From positions 12,281,859 through 12,345,858 of the forward strand of contig CM063287.1 in the NCBI GenBank assembly GCA_032173965.1: a stretch of DNA of 64,000 nt, given 5' to 3'. The notes under the pieces are model-generated. The model searched no databases. It had not been told where the DNA came from and saw nothing but the letters and a program-made list of their open reading frames with translations. The stretch is from Sitta carolinensis (Eukaryota > Chordata > Aves > Passeriformes > Sittidae). The position numbers were made by a program, and so were the translations under genes. Below, in pieces: positions 60,220 through 64,000 of this stretch. Position 1 is the first letter of the stretch. Every line of letters begins with the position of its first letter.

Positions 60220-60532
60220 GTTTGAATCAGTACAGCAGGAACTAAGCAATGCCACAGCACAAAACAAAGAGTTGCAGAGAGAGATGGAGCGATTACAGTC
60301 AGAGGTGACAAGGTTCAAAACAATGCAGCTGAAAGCCACCAAGGATGCAGAAAAATACAAGGAAGAAAGGGATTCGGTTTTCAATGAGTACCGCCTTATA
60401 ATGAGTGAGAGAGATCAAGTAATCAAAGAGGTAGATAAGCTTCAAACAGAACTGGAGCTTGCTGAGTCCAAGCTGAAGAACACTTCTTCTGAGAAGCGAG
60501 TGGCCAGTGAAGAGATGGAAGCTTTAAGACAG
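60220..60532 (+). CDS. DLG5: DLG5 coding exon 7 (coiled coil)
   Basis: This 313-nt exon encodes residues 375-479. G completes Arg, then FESVQQELSNATAQNKELQR, EMERLQSEVTRFKTMQLKAT, KDAEKYKEERDSVFNEYRLI, MSERDQVIKEVDKLQTELEL, AESKLKNTSSEKRVASEEME, then ALRQ. It is collinear with human EKYREERDAVYSEYKLIMSERDQVISELDKLQTEVELAESKLKSS. The acceptor is TTGTTTTAG; the donor is CAG/GTACTA at 60533, phase 0. Human continues with IKDTVTMD, whose exon is not found before the window ends. The segment is all coiled coil with a conserved LIMSERDQVI core. Unspliced reading ends seven residues after the donor. Confidence 0.96.
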
Positions 60533-63500
60533 GTACTAAACAATGGGGAGGGGAAATGAGTATATGTTGTTGCTGGAATCAGGAGTGTATGACTGATGAA
60601 TGGCAAATAGGAATCCACTGCCAAGAGGAAATTGTGTTCTGATGTTTTCCTATAACAATCCTTTTTACTGTCAATTTCCATGTTTGAACAGAGTACCTGC
60701 CAGTTGAAATTTGCTACACACTTGACTTAATTCTGTCCTGCATATTACAAATCCTTTCCTTTGCTGTGTTAGTCTTTTATATCTTCTTAAGTAATGCTCT
60801 CTATAATAATATAGCAGCAAATATTCATTATTTTAAACTTTTGACCTCTACAGGAACCACTGAATACTCTCTGCTGTGGCTTAAGACGGTACATGATCAA
60901 GTAATCTCAAATACTTATCCCAGGCCTGTGCTGACATGCATGTTCTTACTCATTTGCCCTTCTACTGCCTTTAAGTTAAAGAGGATATTTTGAAGATTTT
61001 TTTTTCTTTAGAATTCAGGCATGCCTTAAAGTGTGTGAAATCAGAACTTTCTATTTTTCAGCAACATGTTCTTGAAATGCTTCTATCACAACCATGTCAG
61101 AATGAAGCTGTTATGATTTGCAGAGCATAGTTTGCTGCTCAGTTGCATTTTTGCTGACATGCATTCACTTGACTATTTGGTTTACAAATACTTAATTCAG
61201 CATGAAATAGATACAAGCAAATGTATTCCATTGCCTATAAATCTTATTTTACGCTTTTCACAGCATTACATCTGAACAAAATATTCTTACAAAAAATTAA
61301 GGGTGGAGTTTGCTTTTAAATAAATAACACCATTTTTTGAGGAACATAAGTGGACTGTGACATGTGGCATCAGAGCTTCTAAGTATGACTAAATTCTGGT
61401 TTTAAGAAGTCATATTTTCCAGCCCTGCATATTTGCCAGCTCAGTAATTCAACTCTACAGGGAGTGAGGTTTTTATGTTTCATACCTCTTCTACTTTCAT
61501 CAAAGCAATTAAACCAATTGAAATGTCTATTGATTTCAGTGGGATGAGGGTAGGTTAGGAATATTCACGGAAATAGCCACAATTAGTCATTCTGTTCCAA
61601 TTTATTGTATCTGTCATTGTGGCACTCTGAGTAATTTGCCGAAGTGCCTTAAGGGGCAGAGAATTAAAATTTTAAACACATGGGTATTGACTTAAAGGGG
61701 CGTTTGAACTAGAATCAGCAGGAGCCTAGGACTGAGGAGTGTGGTGCTGGGCAAGGAAGAGACACATGCTTCTCTTCACCCCCAGAGCTGGCCCTTCAGA
61801 AAGCAGAAATAACTGCTGCTGTAATGTTCTAAAAGGTGTGAAATAGCCATACGTGAGTTGTCTTTTTGTTCCTGTTTTTCTTTCCTGTAGCTATGACTCT
61901 TCTGCTTGTAAAGAGGTATGTTCTTATGTTACGAAGTACTGCTTTGCTGCAACTGTGTTCTGTGCATAGGGGATTTTGTAGATCTTTTAAGGAAAATGTT
62001 TGAAACATTAAAAAAATATATCGATCAGTGTATCGATTCACTTGAAATAATATCCTGAAATATGTCCCCTGTAAGTGGGATTATCCTCTCAGTGCATTGT
62101 TGTTTTTGTGCTCTCTGAAAAGGCAACTTACTGGTTTTCACTTTCCTTGTGATATATGGCACCTTTAAGTGCCCTGTTATGTATAGTGCTCATTGCTTGT
62201 TTAAAGCAGCGCTGAACCCATTTAGGTAATTTTAAATGTAGTTTCTTCCCTGAAACTTGTGTTTGCTAGTGCACCTTTGGTGTCCTAGAGAAATTGCAAA
62301 GCAACTGAAATGGAGAAGAGGTTGATTTTTTCAAGGCATTATATCTGAGCATCTATTGATGAGGTCAGACAGTTAATTTCAAAGTTAGACATGTAAGCTT
62401 TTATTAGTCACACATGCACAAACTTATTGGTTCAATAGACATCCAAAATTTACTAATTTTCTGGTATTTATAAATTTTAGAAGAGATTTCATTATTTTTG
62501 TACTAATGGACAATTTTGTACTAAGTTCTCATGAGCTCACCCACTTAAAGCCAGGGATTATTGGATGTTAGAGATTTCCCCCTCTCCTTTCTCCAATGGT
62601 GTTTTTTTGTTTGGCATAATCTTTTGCTCTGGCTATTACTTAGAATGTTATGTTTTGTCTCAGTTGGTTTTCCCTCAGTTTAAAAGATCTGTTATATTTT
62701 GTCCTTATGTTATATTCAGACGTGAGAACTTCCTTATAACATAAAAATAATTCACAAATTCAGAATGATTCAACTCAAACTGCTCTACTGTTTTCAAACA
62801 GAAGCTGTTCTAGTCAGTGCCAAATGGCTCATTCCCCTGCACCTTGTAGTTGTAATTCCGTGCAAATGTCATAGGAAAAAGACAGAGGTGAAATTCTACT
62901 ACTGACCACTGGAGGCAATGGCTGCTCCCATTCTGATGGTTTATATTGAGCACGCTGAGTTAAACTGGGGTAGTGTGTATTTTTTCCAATCACTTTTAAG
63001 GACTGTAAATTCTTGTTTAGTGAAGGTCTTGCTGAGAACTTTCCCTCTGTCTTGATGACTTTCATCTCAGCTGCTCGTGGGGAAAGACTTAATATTTTTG
63101 TGTAAGTTTTGTACACACATTCGAAAGCACATTTTATACAAACTATAGTTAAACTGTGCAAAGTGCAGTTTTCAGTACTAAAACTTGTCTACACCAACAG
63201 GCAGTTCTGGGACTTTTCTTTCTTCAGAGTTACTGAGCAAGGAAGGACTTGCTGGTGTCGAGAGCACTTGGGTGTTACGGTAGTTGAGATTCACTTATTC
63301 ACTTACAGGATGAATCATTAATTTAGCGCTTGTCTGCTACTCTGCAGCAAAAATGGCACTCTTAATGTCATTGCTTATAGTCATTGTCTGACTAGCCTTA
63401 ATTAGATGCACATCTCAAAAACAATTCTGTTAGTACAGCAAAACGCACTTGTCATCAGTGCTTTAAATACTCAATTTTATTCTTTGCAAACTGTAAATAG

Positions 63501-64000
63501 AATGAAAATCAATTTATGATATTGTGTCTTTCCATCCTTAAGCACTTCAACCCTTTCTTTTGCTTTTGAGATGTCAGCTGTCTGGCGAGCTTTTAGCAAT
63601 GAAAACATCAGTAGTTTCTAGCTAGGAGTGCCTATTTCTAGCTAGGAGGACCTCTTTGTAGCCATTGACGGAATGCTTCTAGAGACCTGAACCATCTGAA
63701 AATGTAGTGGCATGAAACTGGATTTTTTCAATTACCCATTTTTCTAATGGGAAATCTAATTTAGATAATTTTAGAAGGGCAGATTTTATTTTAAAACACT
63801 TCTACATTTGCCATATTTTTTTTATTACAATGCAGTTGAATTCCACACTTAGGATGTACTGTCATTGTGCTTTATAGAATATTGTAGTTTTGACTTCAAA
63901 ATTCTGTAGCACTTTGGTATCTTAATGGCATATAACTTTAATGTTCCTTTAAAGCTGCTGGAGAAGTTGTAAGATGCTTATGTAGCTGGGTTGTCTAAAT
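60533..64000 (+). other. DLG5 intron 7 (partial, runs off the window)
   Basis: AT-rich intron begins with GTACTA. I looked for an AG-bounded exon continuing the coiled coil (a sequence encoding IKDTVTMD-like residues in phase 0) and found none. No repeat or RNA gene was recognised. Confidence 0.85.

Larger units (their letters stand above)
1807..60532 (+). other. DLG5: DLG5 gene, coding exons 1-7 (3' part outside window)
   Basis: Seven exons joined at GT/AG sites give one continuous frame of 479 codons. Cumulative coding lengths are 301, 370, 536, 680, 864, 1124 and 1437 nt, and every split codon is completed correctly by the next exon. The product is recognisable as DLG5 by its start (MEPKHKELLAQC), the MPSDSESSS linker, DYERLKIQC, SDLQSLQNQHT, KLYDTAMDKLE, IMSERDQVI and SEEMEALRQ, all collinear with mammalian DLG5. 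From family knowledge, DLG5 is a MAGUK scaffold at cell-cell contacts and centrosomal/ciliary sites, involved in epithelial polarity, cadherin delivery and Hippo and Hedgehog signalling. The full protein is about 1900 residues, so roughly the first quarter is here. The PDZ, SH3 and GUK domains are not in the window. The gene identity is sure; the transcription start and isoforms cannot be read from the DNA. Confidence 0.97.

Noticed and set aside
60541..64000. Search for DLG5 exon 8
   Set aside because: No AG-bounded phase-0 segment encoding the expected coiled-coil continuation was seen, so the exon is taken to lie beyond the window.
1..64000. CRISPR arrays, operons, prophage or other prokaryotic systems
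   Set aside because: The gene structure, introns and repeats are those of a vertebrate genome. The regular 57-bp repeat is a contiguous minisatellite without spacers.

Overview
The window is vertebrate nuclear DNA, most likely from a bird. A few short, well conserved exons with GT/AG splice sites sit in long AT-rich introns. There is one CpG-island promoter, one decayed CR1 retrotransposon tail of the avian/reptilian type, and three short solo LTRs of one endogenous-retrovirus family. The species cannot be told from the sequence alone.

The only gene I can support is the 5' part of DLG5 (discs large MAGUK scaffold protein 5) on the + strand. Seven coding exons were placed by hand at 1807-2107, 35825-35893, 47752-47917, 53392-53535, 55033-55216, 58852-59111 and 60220-60532. 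Their phases agree at every junction. Together they give 1437 nt, or 479 codons, with no internal stop, and the protein is collinear with vertebrate DLG5. They cover the N-terminal CARD-like region, a Ser-rich linker, the Takusan-like segment and the first part of the long coiled coil. The PDZ, SH3 and guanylate-kinase parts lie beyond the right edge; no eighth exon was found before base 64000.

Layout: 1-840 is upstream AT-rich DNA. About 850-2570 is a dense CpG island holding the promoter, the 5' UTR (with a candidate 7-codon uORF) and exon 1. Intron 1 is about 33.7 kb and has a small isolated CpG-rich islet near 18.7 kb. Intron 2 (11.9 kb) has a decayed antisense LTR just after exon 2, an (AT)24 tract, the CR1 remnant, a 29-nt T tract and a 57-bp x 12.9 minisatellite. 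Intron 3 holds a sense solo LTR with a perfect 6-bp target duplication. Intron 5 holds an antisense copy of the same LTR, starting 136 bp after exon 5. Introns 4, 6 and 7 hold little that can be named.

The most interesting structure is the pair of oppositely oriented, well preserved LTRs bracketing exons 4 and 5. Such a pair could form an intronic RNA duplex and favour a circular RNA. The 57-bp minisatellite also stands out: all six frames are open, and every unit carries a CAGGTG E-box.
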